Shown one piece after another: positions 1-5,923 of a DNA stretch of 7,890 bases (positions are counted from its first letter, which is position 1; each line of letters begins with the position of its first letter). The notes under the pieces are model-generated. The model was not told the DNA's origin and searched no databases. It saw only the letters and a program-made list of their open reading frames with translations. The position numbers were made by a program, and so were the translations under genes. Source of the stretch: UBA668 sp043740085 (GTDB lineage: Bacteria > Actinomycetota > Acidimicrobiia > Acidimicrobiales > Ilumatobacteraceae); assembly GCA_043740085.1 (NCBI GenBank), contig JAYUCY010000104.1:1-7890 (forward strand), given 5' to 3'.

Positions 1-174
1 CCCGCACCCACGGCCGAGGAAGCGGTAGCCATCGTGGCCGCGGTGGAAGCGCTGTGGCCGAAGCCGGTCGTCACCGACGACTCCCAGAATCCGTTGCGCA
101 ACCCAACGTGGCGCTTCAGTGGCCGTTGGTGGTCGAAGCCAATGCCGGCGCGCCGCGACAGGCCGTTCCGCTAA
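1..174 (+). CDS. 3' end of a gene, possibly acyl-CoA carboxylase epsilon-like subunit (partial)
   Basis: Frame 1 is open from the left edge to a TAA at 172-174 and encodes 57 residues; the start lies outside the window. The visible protein begins with a helical stretch (PTAEEAVAIVAAVEALWP) followed by a variable linker and a Trp/Arg-rich tail (WRFSGRWWSKP, then RRDRPFR). A short Glu/Ala helix of the type 'TAEE-AAIVAAVEALW' followed by a Trp-rich end recalls the small epsilon subunits that sit beside carboxyltransferase genes of actinobacterial acyl-CoA carboxylases, which help assemble that complex. This is pattern memory, not an alignment. Codon third positions are strongly G/C, as in the neighbours, which supports real coding. 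The next gene starts 62 bp downstream on the same strand. Coding is fairly sure; the family name is tentative. Confidence 0.5.
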   Translation, partial: PAPTAEEAVAIVAAVEALWPKPVVTDDSQNPLRNPTWRFSGRWWSKPMPARRDRPFR

Positions 175-196
175 CACGTCGCCGCACGCGCAGAGA

Positions 197-211
197 TGGC
201 CGGGCCGGCCA
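197..211. promoter_or_regulatory. GC-rich 15-bp dyad upstream of the RDD gene
   Basis: TGGCCGGGCCGGCCA is a perfect 7+1+7 palindrome in the 62-bp gap between the upstream gene and the RDD gene. It ends 10 bp before a TACTGT hexamer at 222-227, so it covers the position where a -35 element would lie. It could be a repressor or activator site. With a one-base centre it makes a poor RNA hairpin. GC-rich DNA throws up such palindromes by chance, so confidence is low. Confidence 0.25.
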
Positions 212-221
212 GCGCGGCTTG

Positions 222-227
222 CTACTG
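222..227 (+). promoter_or_regulatory. Candidate -10 box (TACTGT) of the RDD gene, leaderless type
   Basis: TACTGT matches the actinobacterial TANNNT -10 pattern and lies 9 nt before the ATG at 237, so transcription would begin at or next to the start codon. No convincing -35 hexamer is visible 17 nt upstream. A weak GGAG at 231-234 would instead suit the second ATG at 246 (11-nt spacing). Confidence 0.35.
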
Positions 228-236
228 TCCGGAGCC

Positions 237-775
237 ATGAGCTCAATGCCACCGCCTCCCCCGCCGCCCTCCTTCGGGGGCACAGCGCCCGGCTACCAGC
301 AGGCGCAGCAGGTGCCGCCATTCGCCAGCTGGGGGACGCGGGTCGGTGGCTACATCATCAACGGGTTGGTCGCCGTGCTGTTTTATCTCCCCGCCGTCAT
401 CGCCTTCTTCGCTGGGCCGAAGAAACGTACGGAGTGCACCATCAACGGCGAGCCCGGATCGTGCAACCTTCCGACCGGCCCCGGCTGGGCGATCATTGCC
501 GTCTTGGGCATCGTCGGCGTTGTCGCCTACTTCGTGATGTACTCGCGAATGGTCGCGCGTACCGGCCAGGCGTGGGGCCACAAGGCCGTCGGCGTGCGCA
601 TCGTCGATGCAGCCAGGGTGGCAACATCGGCGCTGGCAAAGCGTTCTTCCGCTTCCTGATTGGTCACTGGATCGACGCGTTCGTGTGCTACCTCGGTTAT
701 CTGTGGCCGCTGTGGGACAAGAAGAAGCAGACCTTCGCCGACAAGATCTTCGGCACCTACTCGATCAAGGTCTGA
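237..775 (+). pseudogene. RDD-family membrane protein, frameshifted
   Basis: RDD proteins are small integral membrane proteins of mostly unknown function; some have been linked to ion exchange. From ATG 237 the product has a Pro-rich cytoplasmic leader (residues 4-11 nearly all Pro), an Arg-containing first helix (TRVGGYIINGLVAVLFYLP, about 34-52), a short loop containing two Cys, a second membrane helix (about 84-101) and the conserved GHKAVGVRIVDA segment. Reading then leaves frame at about 615. The rest of the domain (GGNIGAGKAFFRFL, then WIDAFVCYLGYLWPLWDKKKQTFADK) continues in the frame shifted by -1, up to TGA 773-775. Without repair the product stops at 659. Adding one base in 'gccagggtggc' (ACG in place of AG) restores VDAATGGNIG and a protein of about 179 aa, the usual size. 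Either a young pseudogene or a sequencing or assembly error. The gene is convergent with the channel gene, whose stop begins 4 bp away. Confidence 0.8.
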
Positions 776-779
776 ACGA

Positions 780-2651
780 CTACTTCACCGGGTCGCGCAG
801 CACAATCGCGGCAGCCACCGAAGAGTTGGCGATGGCCTGCGACTTCGCTGCATTCACCTTCACCTCACCATTGATGACGGTGCCCAGCACCACCATTTCG
901 CGAGCAAGCCCGGCGACGACGACGTCGCGCACGGTGCACGCCTCGGTGATGCCCAATCGCGCCAAGGGGACGACGGACAGGTCGACCTGCTCGGCGTCGA
1001 ACAGCGCGTCGAAGACGTGCATCAGCTCTTGGTTCTCCGACAGCTGCGACATCAGCAGTGCCACCAATCGGTCGCTGACAATAAAGTTGTCGTTCGCCGC
1101 GCCTCCGGCAATTTCCACGTCCGCGGCATCGCGCAACTCGGTGACAATCAGCGCATCCTTGCTGGGGCAATCGTTGGCGCCGACGATCTGACGAAGGCTC
1201 AGCAGCGTCAAGAGGTTGCGACTGTCGTCGTCGGCAACACTCCGCAGGCGACCACACAGAATCGCGATGTTGTTGTACGCACGCTCGTGGGCGAGGCGCG
1301 CAAGGAGGTCGTAGTCCTGCACGTCGCCTTCCATCACCGTCAGCCGGCAACGTTGCAGCTGCAACGAACTGGCGGGGGGCGTAGGGGCGCACACCACGAT
1401 CTGCGAGCCGGCAGGCAGCCGCCGATCGAGCTGGGCCAGCAGTGGCAGTGCGAGCGGATTCCAGCCGAGTAACAGGATCGAGGTCGGTTCGGTGACCTCG
1501 ACCCACGGCACGCTGGTAATCGGCACGGGTTGAAAGCCTTGCGCGACGACGACGGTGTCGTCGTCCTCACTGACCGCGATCAGCATGTCGCCGTCGGCCA
1601 GGATCGTGTCGATCGGCGGGGCCAAGTGGATGGTGCCGTCGGCGCGACGCAAGCCGAGGATCGATGACGTCTCGAACGACTGCACAACATCACCGAATGA
1701 AGAGCCGACCAGCGTGGAAGCCTCGTGGAAGTAGATCTCGTCACCGTCGAAGTCGAACAGCTCCTGGTACACGGCGCTCATGCCGTGATAACGGCACACC
1801 TCGGCGGTGACCTGGGCGATGATTTCGGGCCCGGTGACGGCCAAGGCTCTGCCGTTCGACACCGTGCGCAAACTGTCGGACAGCGTGCGTCGCTTTAGCT
1901 CCACCACCACGTTGCCCGCGTACTCGGTGGCGTTGAGAACGGCGAGGGTGGTACGCACCGCATCCGGGTCGGCATCAGCCGATTGTGAGCTGGACATCAC
2001 GACAACCGACTTCGCCCGCTCGACCCCAACAGTGCGCAGGTTTTCAGGGTTCGCCGTGTCACCGGTGCGAGTGATGGTGATCATTCGCTTGTTGATCTTG
2101 GCGACGGACTCCAGCGCCCCGTCCATCTCCTCCTTGGGGAAGTCGGCCATGATCACCACGGCGGATCGCTTCTGGTTGCTGTTGGCCACGGCCAGTTCGG
2201 ACACGATCGCCGAGACACCCGACGACCAGCCGAGAATCAGTGTGTGGCCGGAAAGTTCCACCGCACCGCGACCGCGACGCAGCGACTCCAGACGACCGTC
2301 GAGGCCGGTAGTGATGACACCGACCAGCGCACTGACGATGAACAGGCCGCCAAGGGTCGCCATCAGGCTGACGCCACGAAGGCCCCAGCCAGTGTCGCCA
2401 CCCATCGTGCCCGGGTCGAGTGTGCGCATCACCGACGACCAGCCGGCTTCGAGGAAGCTGAGGTTCTGAGCGTCGGGGCTGTTGCCATTCTTGATGCCGC
2501 CGACGATCACGATGATCACGCAGAGCAGGATGAGGCCGAGCGTGACCACCGCAAGGAGCGCAATCAGCGGGCCGGCGCCGCGCGACATCAGGCGGTCGAA
2601 CCAGAACCTCAGGCGGCGACGAGCTGAGGGGTGAGCGGTAGCGCTGCTCAT
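780..2651 (-). CDS. CASTOR/POLLUX-type ion channel subunit with two RCK-like domains
   Basis: Complete 623-aa protein. After a basic N-terminus (RRRLRFWFDR, 11-20) comes a strong membrane helix (about 28-52), a pore-like re-entrant region (SFLEAGWSSVMRTLDPGTMGGDTGW, about 65-89, containing the LDPGTMGGDTG loop) and a second helix (about 92-114) leading into TTGLDGRLESLRRGRG. The cytoplasmic part has two nucleotide-binding-like halves: HTLILGWSSGVSAIVSEL (136-153) with a later NLRTVGVERAKSVVVMS (204-220), and ILLLGWNPLALPLLAQLD (392-409). This two-pass pore plus double RCK layout, and the length, match bacterial homologues of plant CASTOR/POLLUX/DMI1 channels, which gate cation flux as tetramers; databases often label them TrkA-like NAD-binding proteins. 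The first half lacks a classic GxGxxG, as is usual in this family. Ion selectivity cannot be read from sequence. ATG 2651 lacks its own Shine-Dalgarno and overlaps the stop of a short leader ORF. The gene is divergent from the metallophosphoesterase operon. Confidence 0.85.
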   Translation of the reverse strand: MSSATAHPSARRRLRFWFDRLMSRGAGPLIALLAVVTLGLILLCVIIVIVGGIKNGNSPDAQNLSFLEAGWSSVMRTLDPGTMGGDTGWGLRGVSLMATLGGLFIVSALVGVITTGLDGRLESLRRGRGAVELSGHTLILGWSSGVSAIVSELAVANSNQKRSAVVIMADFPKEEMDGALESVAKINKRMITITRTGDTANPENLRTVGVERAKSVVVMSSSQSADADPDAVRTTLAVLNATEYAGNVVVELKRRTLSDSLRTVSNGRALAVTGPEIIAQVTAEVCRYHGMSAVYQELFDFDGDEIYFHEASTLVGSSFGDVVQSFETSSILGLRRADGTIHLAPPIDTILADGDMLIAVSEDDDTVVVAQGFQPVPITSVPWVEVTEPTSILLLGWNPLALPLLAQLDRRLPAGSQIVVCAPTPPASSLQLQRCRLTVMEGDVQDYDLLARLAHERAYNNIAILCGRLRSVADDDSRNLLTLLSLRQIVGANDCPSKDALIVTELRDAADVEIAGGAANDNFIVSDRLVALLMSQLSENQELMHVFDALFDAEQVDLSVVPLARLGITEACTVRDVVVAGLAREMVVLGTVINGEVKVNAAKSQAIANSSVAAAIVLRDPVK

Positions 2652-2695
2652 TCGGTGCCGACTCGCGACACCACAGCACCAGATTCGAACGACAT
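2648..2695 (-). CDS. 15-codon leader ORF overlapping the channel start (ATGA)
   Basis: On the minus strand an ATG at 2695 follows GGGAG (2700-2704) by 4 nt and opens a frame encoding MSFESGAVVSRVGTE. It stops at a TGA (2650-2648) that shares the ATGA overlap with the channel start at 2651. The channel ATG has no ribosome-binding site of its own, so translation is likely to begin at this leader and restart at the overlap. The same frame is open further upstream but runs over the opposite promoter, so the SD-linked ATG is the sensible start. No function for the peptide is visible, and a run of regulatory codons (as in attenuator peptides) is absent. It is real as an ORF; that it is translated is inferred. 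Confidence 0.45.
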   Translation of the reverse strand: MSFESGAVVSRVGTE

Positions 2696-2725
2696 ATTGC
2701 TCCCATCACCGACTTGAGGGGTGGA

Positions 2726-2731
2726 ACCGTA
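2726..2731 (-). promoter_or_regulatory. Candidate -10 box (TACGGT) for the leader/channel transcript
   Basis: On the minus strand TACGGT fits TANNNT and would start transcription near 2719, giving a 5' leader of about 24 nt before the 15-codon ORF and about 68 nt before the channel start. The -35 region is weak (GTTCCA at 17-nt spacing). The identical hexamer serves as the candidate -10 of the divergent operon 34 bp away, so the two promoters would overlap and could compete. Confidence 0.35.
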
Positions 2732-2764
2732 ACAGTCGCCCCGACCGTTGGAACAATGACGCAC

Positions 2765-2770
2765 TACGGT
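2765..2770 (+). promoter_or_regulatory. Candidate -10 box (TACGGT) of the metallophosphoesterase operon, leaderless
   Basis: TACGGT lies exactly 7 nt before the GTG at 2778, so the transcript would begin on the start codon. No Shine-Dalgarno precedes either that GTG or the alternative in-frame GTG at 2769, which overlaps the hexamer. This supports 2778 as the start. Confidence 0.45.
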
Positions 2771-2777
2771 GGCTCTC

Positions 2778-3797
2778 GTGGACATCACGACCGTCGCCGA
2801 CGACCTCATCGTGCTGCACGACGGAGTCACCGTCGCCCGCTACGAACACCTTGAGCCGGCCACCACCTACACGTTCATGGGTCAACAGGTCACCACCCTG
2901 TCCCGACCGGAAGGCGAATTTTTGTGTCGCTTCGCCACTGTCAACGACGTGCACTTCGGCGAAATTGAAGCTGGCCGCATTGACGATCGCGCCGAGGGGC
3001 CAATCCAACGCGCGGCCCCTGGGGAGCCGCCCTACCCAGAAACAATGAACCACGGCGCGGCCGACGAGATCGCGGCGGTTGACGCGGCGGCCGTGATCGT
3101 GAAAGGCGACCTGTCGCGCGATGGCCGGCCAGAGGAATGGGCCGCGTTTGAGGCGTGCTATCGCAACCGCTTCGGCGAACGCCTACAGGTGGTTCGCGGC
3201 AACCACGACGCGTACAGGGGCCAAACCAAGTACGCCGGCGACCAGTGGATTGCGCTGCCCGGCGTGGCAATAGCACTGCTCGACACGGTGATTCCGCTGC
3301 AGACCACCGGCAACCTGCTGGCACCGCAACTCGAGTGGCTAGAGACGCACGCCGCAGCAGCCGACACGCCTGTCATCGTGATGGGCCACCATCAGCAGTG
3401 GCTGGCAAGGCCTGGTGCGTCGGCGGGCAACGAGCATCGCAGCGAGGGCTACTTCGGGATGCATCCCGACGCCAGCAACGCGCTCGCCGACGTGATCGCC
3501 CGCAACCCGCGGATCGTCGCCTACACCGCTGGCCATACGCACCGCCACCGTGTACGGCACATGCCGTGCGGTGTGCCCAGCATTGAGATCGGTTGCGTAA
3601 AGGACTTCCCCGGCACGTGGGCCGAGTACCGGGTGTATGAGGGCGGCATCACTCAAGTGGTGCACCGCATCTCCACACGAGAGGCTCTGAGCTGGAGCGA
3701 GCGCTGCCGGCACCTCTATCGCGATTTCGGTGTGGACTACGAGACATACGCGCTGGGCGCGCTGGAGGAAAGATGTTGCAACATCCCGCTGCGGTGA
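2778..3797 (+). CDS. Calcineurin-like metallophosphoesterase
   Basis: A 339-aa enzyme (from GTG 2778; 342 aa from GTG 2769) carrying the full two-metal phosphoesterase motif series in order: NDVHFGE with D57 and H59, VKGDLS with D111, RGNHDAY with N142-H143-D144, MGHHQQW with H204-H205, and AGHTHRHR with H253 and H255. These ligate a dinuclear metal centre and hydrolyse phosphomono- or diesters. The first 50 residues form a separate beta-rich segment without motifs, and there is no signal peptide or membrane helix, so it is probably cytoplasmic. The insert at 210-235 between the last two motifs may shape the pocket. Relatives include cyclic-nucleotide phosphodiesterases, but the substrate cannot be named here. 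It is the first gene of a four-gene run and overlaps the next gene by 25 bp. Confidence 0.85.
   Translation: MDITTVADDLIVLHDGVTVARYEHLEPATTYTFMGQQVTTLSRPEGEFLCRFATVNDVHFGEIEAGRIDDRAEGPIQRAAPGEPPYPETMNHGAADEIAAVDAAAVIVKGDLSRDGRPEEWAAFEACYRNRFGERLQVVRGNHDAYRGQTKYAGDQWIALPGVAIALLDTVIPLQTTGNLLAPQLEWLETHAAAADTPVIVMGHHQQWLARPGASAGNEHRSEGYFGMHPDASNALADVIARNPRIVAYTAGHTHRHRVRHMPCGVPSIEIGCVKDFPGTWAEYRVYEGGITQVVHRISTREALSWSERCRHLYRDFGVDYETYALGALEERCCNIPLR
3764..3768 (+). promoter_or_regulatory. Shine-Dalgarno GGAGG of the MDMPI-domain gene
   Basis: GGAGG inside the last codons of the metallophosphoesterase gene, 4 nt before ATG 3773. It is the strongest ribosome-binding site in the operon and fixes the overlapping start, allowing initiation independent of upstream termination. 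Confidence 0.65.
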
Positions 3798-4387
3798 GAG
3801 CCGCATTCGAGGAAGGCGCCGCCACCCTGCTGCGCACCCTGCGCGCTGTCACCCCCGAGTATTGGGACAGGCCAGGAGCGCTCGGCGACTGGACCACCCG
3901 CGAACTGACAGCGCACACGCTGCGTGCATTCGTCACAGTGGAGGGTTACCTCGCGGCAGCGCCGGCGACTGATCGCGTCTTGGCGGATGCTGCCGAGTAC
4001 TACGCCACAGCGCTCAGTGACCCGACCGCACACCAGGGCGTTGCCGTGCGCGGTCGCCAGGCCGGACGGCAGTTGATCGATCCGGTCGGCGAGGCGGAGG
4101 CCACGATCGAGCGGGTGCTCGCTCAGGTCGCTGCGACGGCCGACGACGAGCCGGTCAACACCTTCGCCGGGCAGATCACCCTCATCGAATATCTCGCCAC
4201 CCGCGTCGTCGAATTGGGCGTGCACACGCTCGACATCCAGCGGGCGACAGGTCAATTCGCGGAGCTACACAGCGACACCTCCACAGTGGTGCTCGCCGTG
4301 CTGATGCAACTCACCGCGCCGGTGCCCGTCATCCTCGCGCTCACCGGGCGCGCCGCACTGCCCGATGGGTTCAACACCCTTGGTTGA
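3773..4387 (+). CDS. Maleylpyruvate isomerase N-terminal (MDMPI/DinB-fold) domain protein
   Basis: A 204-aa helical protein of the family that includes mycothiol-dependent maleylpyruvate isomerase. Characteristic parts are the N-terminal helix, a LGDWTTRELTAHTLR segment (38-51) with H48, and VVELGVHTLDI (145-155) with E147 and H151. The H plus E-x3-H arrangement matches the Zn ligands of the Corynebacterium enzyme (His, Glu, His at similar spacing), so metal binding is likely. It is somewhat shorter than full isomerases (about 240 aa), whose small C-terminal SCP2-like domain is at most residual here. Many paralogues have unknown substrates, so gentisate-pathway isomerase activity should not be assumed; a mycothiol-dependent transferase or isomerase on a reactive metabolite is a fair guess. 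It overlaps the metallophosphoesterase by 25 bp and ends 1 bp before the CoA-transferase start. Confidence 0.75.
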   Translation: MLQHPAAVRAAFEEGAATLLRTLRAVTPEYWDRPGALGDWTTRELTAHTLRAFVTVEGYLAAAPATDRVLADAAEYYATALSDPTAHQGVAVRGRQAGRQLIDPVGEAEATIERVLAQVAATADDEPVNTFAGQITLIEYLATRVVELGVHTLDIQRATGQFAELHSDTSTVVLAVLMQLTAPVPVILALTGRAALPDGFNTLG

Positions 4388-4388
4388 G

Positions 4389-5513
4389 ATGCCGGTCAAT
4401 AAGGGCCCGCTGGCCGACCTTCGCGTCATCGACCTGTCGACGGTGATCGCCGGCCCGAACTGCGCCCGCTACCTCGCCGACTTCGGGGCTGATGTCATCA
4501 AAGTCGAACGGCCCGACGGCGGCGACAGTCTGCGGAACATGGCATGGCGCGACCCACGTGATGGCGAAGGACTGTGGTGGAAGCTGGTCAATCGCAACAA
4601 GCGGACGATTGCTCTCGACCTCAAGGACGCCGCTGACCTCGCTGTGCTTCGCTCGCTGGTCGTCAATGCGAACGTGCTGGTGGAGAACTTCCGCCCAGGC
4701 ACGCTGGAGCGGCTGGGCCTCGGCCCCGACGAGTTGTTGGCGCTCAACCCTTCGCTCGTCATCACCCGCGTCACCGGCTTCGGGCAAACCGGGCCGTACG
4801 CAGGCCGGCCGGGCTTTGCCACCATCGCCGAAGTGATGAGCGGGCTGTCCGCGATCAGCGGAATGCCTGGCGGTCAGCCGCTACTGCCGCCGATTGCACT
4901 CACCGACGAAGTCACCGGTCTGGCGGCCGCATTCGCAACGATGGTCGCGCTGCACAGCGGCGTCGGCCAGGTGGTGGATGTGTCGCTGCTGGAGAGCCTG
5001 TTCCAGCTGATGGGGCCGCTGATCAGCCTCTATCGGCTCACCGGACAGGAGCAGGAACGGCTCGGGGCGGGCCTGCCCTACAGCGTGCCGCGCGGTACCT
5101 ACCAGTGCAGCGACGGCAAGTGGGTGGGCCTCAGTACCTCCAGCGATTCCGTCGCCGCCCGTGTGCTGCGGGTGTTGGGTGTGGATGGCGATGAACGCTT
5201 CATCACCTTCGCCGCGCGGATGGAACACCGACTGGCATTGGAATCGGTGATGTGCGCTTGGTGCGCGCTGCATATGCAATCGGAAGTGCTGCGCGCCTTC
5301 ACTGACGCCGAGGCTGCAATCGGCCCGGTGATGACCATGGCCGACATCAGCATCGACCCCCACTATGCGGCACGCGACGCCATCGTCGAGGTCGACGGCA
5401 CACCAATGCAAGGTCTGCTGGCCAAGCTCAGCGCCACCCCCGGCACGCTGCGATGGCAGGGCCGGGCAATGAACGACGACAACCAACAGATACGAGAGCA
5501 GGGATGGCTGTGA
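4389..5513 (+). CDS. Class III (CaiB/BaiF family) CoA-transferase
   Basis: A 374-aa enzyme that swaps CoA between acyl thioesters and free acids, or acts as an acyl-CoA racemase in some family members. Family hallmarks in order are: LRVIDLSTVIAGPNCARYLADFGADVIKVERP (11-42), NRNKRTIALDLK (68-79), VLVENFRPGTLERLGL (97-112), TRVTGFGQTGPYAGRPGF (126-143), and PIALTDEVTGLAAA (168-181). In the last, D173 aligns with the nucleophilic Asp169 of formyl-CoA transferase (my recollection of that sequence). A C-terminal IGPVMTMADISIDPHYAARDAI (311-332) is also typical. Start: ATG 4389 places the conserved core about 8 residues in, as in relatives; an in-frame ATG at 4365 would overlap the previous gene. 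Neither has a good Shine-Dalgarno, so coupling to the preceding stop (4385-4387) is likely. Substrate unknown. Confidence 0.85.
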   Translation: MPVNKGPLADLRVIDLSTVIAGPNCARYLADFGADVIKVERPDGGDSLRNMAWRDPRDGEGLWWKLVNRNKRTIALDLKDAADLAVLRSLVVNANVLVENFRPGTLERLGLGPDELLALNPSLVITRVTGFGQTGPYAGRPGFATIAEVMSGLSAISGMPGGQPLLPPIALTDEVTGLAAAFATMVALHSGVGQVVDVSLLESLFQLMGPLISLYRLTGQEQERLGAGLPYSVPRGTYQCSDGKWVGLSTSSDSVAARVLRVLGVDGDERFITFAARMEHRLALESVMCAWCALHMQSEVLRAFTDAEAAIGPVMTMADISIDPHYAARDAIVEVDGTPMQGLLAKLSATPGTLRWQGRAMNDDNQQIREQGWL

Positions 5514-5923
5514 AGGCGTACATCGCAGGGCCGCTGTTCGATGAGGGCGAACGCTGGTGGATTGAGAAGGTCGAGCAGTTGGTGGCCGATGCAGGCTTCG
5601 AGACCTTCCTGCCCCACCGCGACAATCCGCCGAAAGACAAGTTCAACGTGCGCGAGATCTTCGAGAACGACAAGCGGGGCATCGACCAATGCGACATCGT
5701 GGTCGCCAATCTCAACGGCATCACCACCGACGATGGCACCGCCTGGGAGCTTGGCTACGCCTACGCAACCGGCAAGCACCTCATCGGAATGCACACCGAT
5801 TGGCGGATGCGCTTTCCCGACGAAGTCGTCAACCTGATGATCGAGTCCTCGTTGCACGAAATGGTGCACTCACTCGAAGAGCTACAGGAAGCCCTCAGGC
5901 GCGTAGGCCGATCGGGCAGCTGA
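5504..5923 (+). CDS. Nucleoside 2-deoxyribosyltransferase-family protein
   Basis: A 139-aa protein with the compact alpha/beta fold of nucleoside 2-deoxyribosyltransferases and the related DNPH1/Rcl N-glycosidases, which transfer or hydrolyse (deoxy)ribosyl groups on nucleosides or nucleotides. Motifs are AYIAGPLFDEGERWW (5-19), FLPHRDNPP (35-43), IDQCDIVVANLNG (60-72) with D64, and TTDDGTAWELGYAYATGK (74-91), where E82 of the GTxxELGYA motif is the expected catalytic glutamate. It lacks a membrane segment and is cytoplasmic. ATG 5504 overlaps the CoA-transferase end by 10 bp; GTG 5510 is an alternative. It is the last gene of the operon, and its tail overlaps the opposite msrA tail by 29 bp. 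Exact substrate and transferase versus hydrolase action are open. Confidence 0.8.
   Translation: MAVKAYIAGPLFDEGERWWIEKVEQLVADAGFETFLPHRDNPPKDKFNVREIFENDKRGIDQCDIVVANLNGITTDDGTAWELGYAYATGKHLIGMHTDWRMRFPDEVVNLMIESSLHEMVHSLEELQEALRRVGRSGS

Noticed and set aside
54..236. In-frame upstream extension of the RDD gene from an ATG at 54
   Set aside because: It overlaps the frame-1 coding tail ending at 174, encodes low-complexity Arg-rich sequence unlike RDD proteins, and skips the promoter-like box at 222.
612..620. Programmed -1 frameshift in the RDD gene
   Set aside because: No X-XXY-YYZ slippery heptamer, no downstream pseudoknot seen, and the simplest repair is one inserted base.
607..2469. 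Long plus-strand open frames (607-1191, 660-1472, 1807-2469) opposite the channel gene
   Set aside because: They are Arg/Ser/Thr-rich mirrors of a GC-rich gene, lack recognisable domains and overlap a clearly real coding sequence.
2648..2830. Longer 60-residue version of the leader ORF starting at 2830
   Set aside because: It would run through the divergent promoter and into the opposite gene; only the ATG at 2695 has a Shine-Dalgarno.
4812..4822. Apparent loss of the CoA-transferase catalytic Asp at RPGFA
   Set aside because: In formyl-CoA transferase the nucleophile lies further on, in the segment matching ALTDEVTG here, where Asp is present (D173).
4881..5486. Minus-strand 201-residue open frame inside the CoA-transferase gene
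   Set aside because: His/Gly/Gln-rich shadow translation with no domain; the plus strand has unmistakable family motifs throughout.
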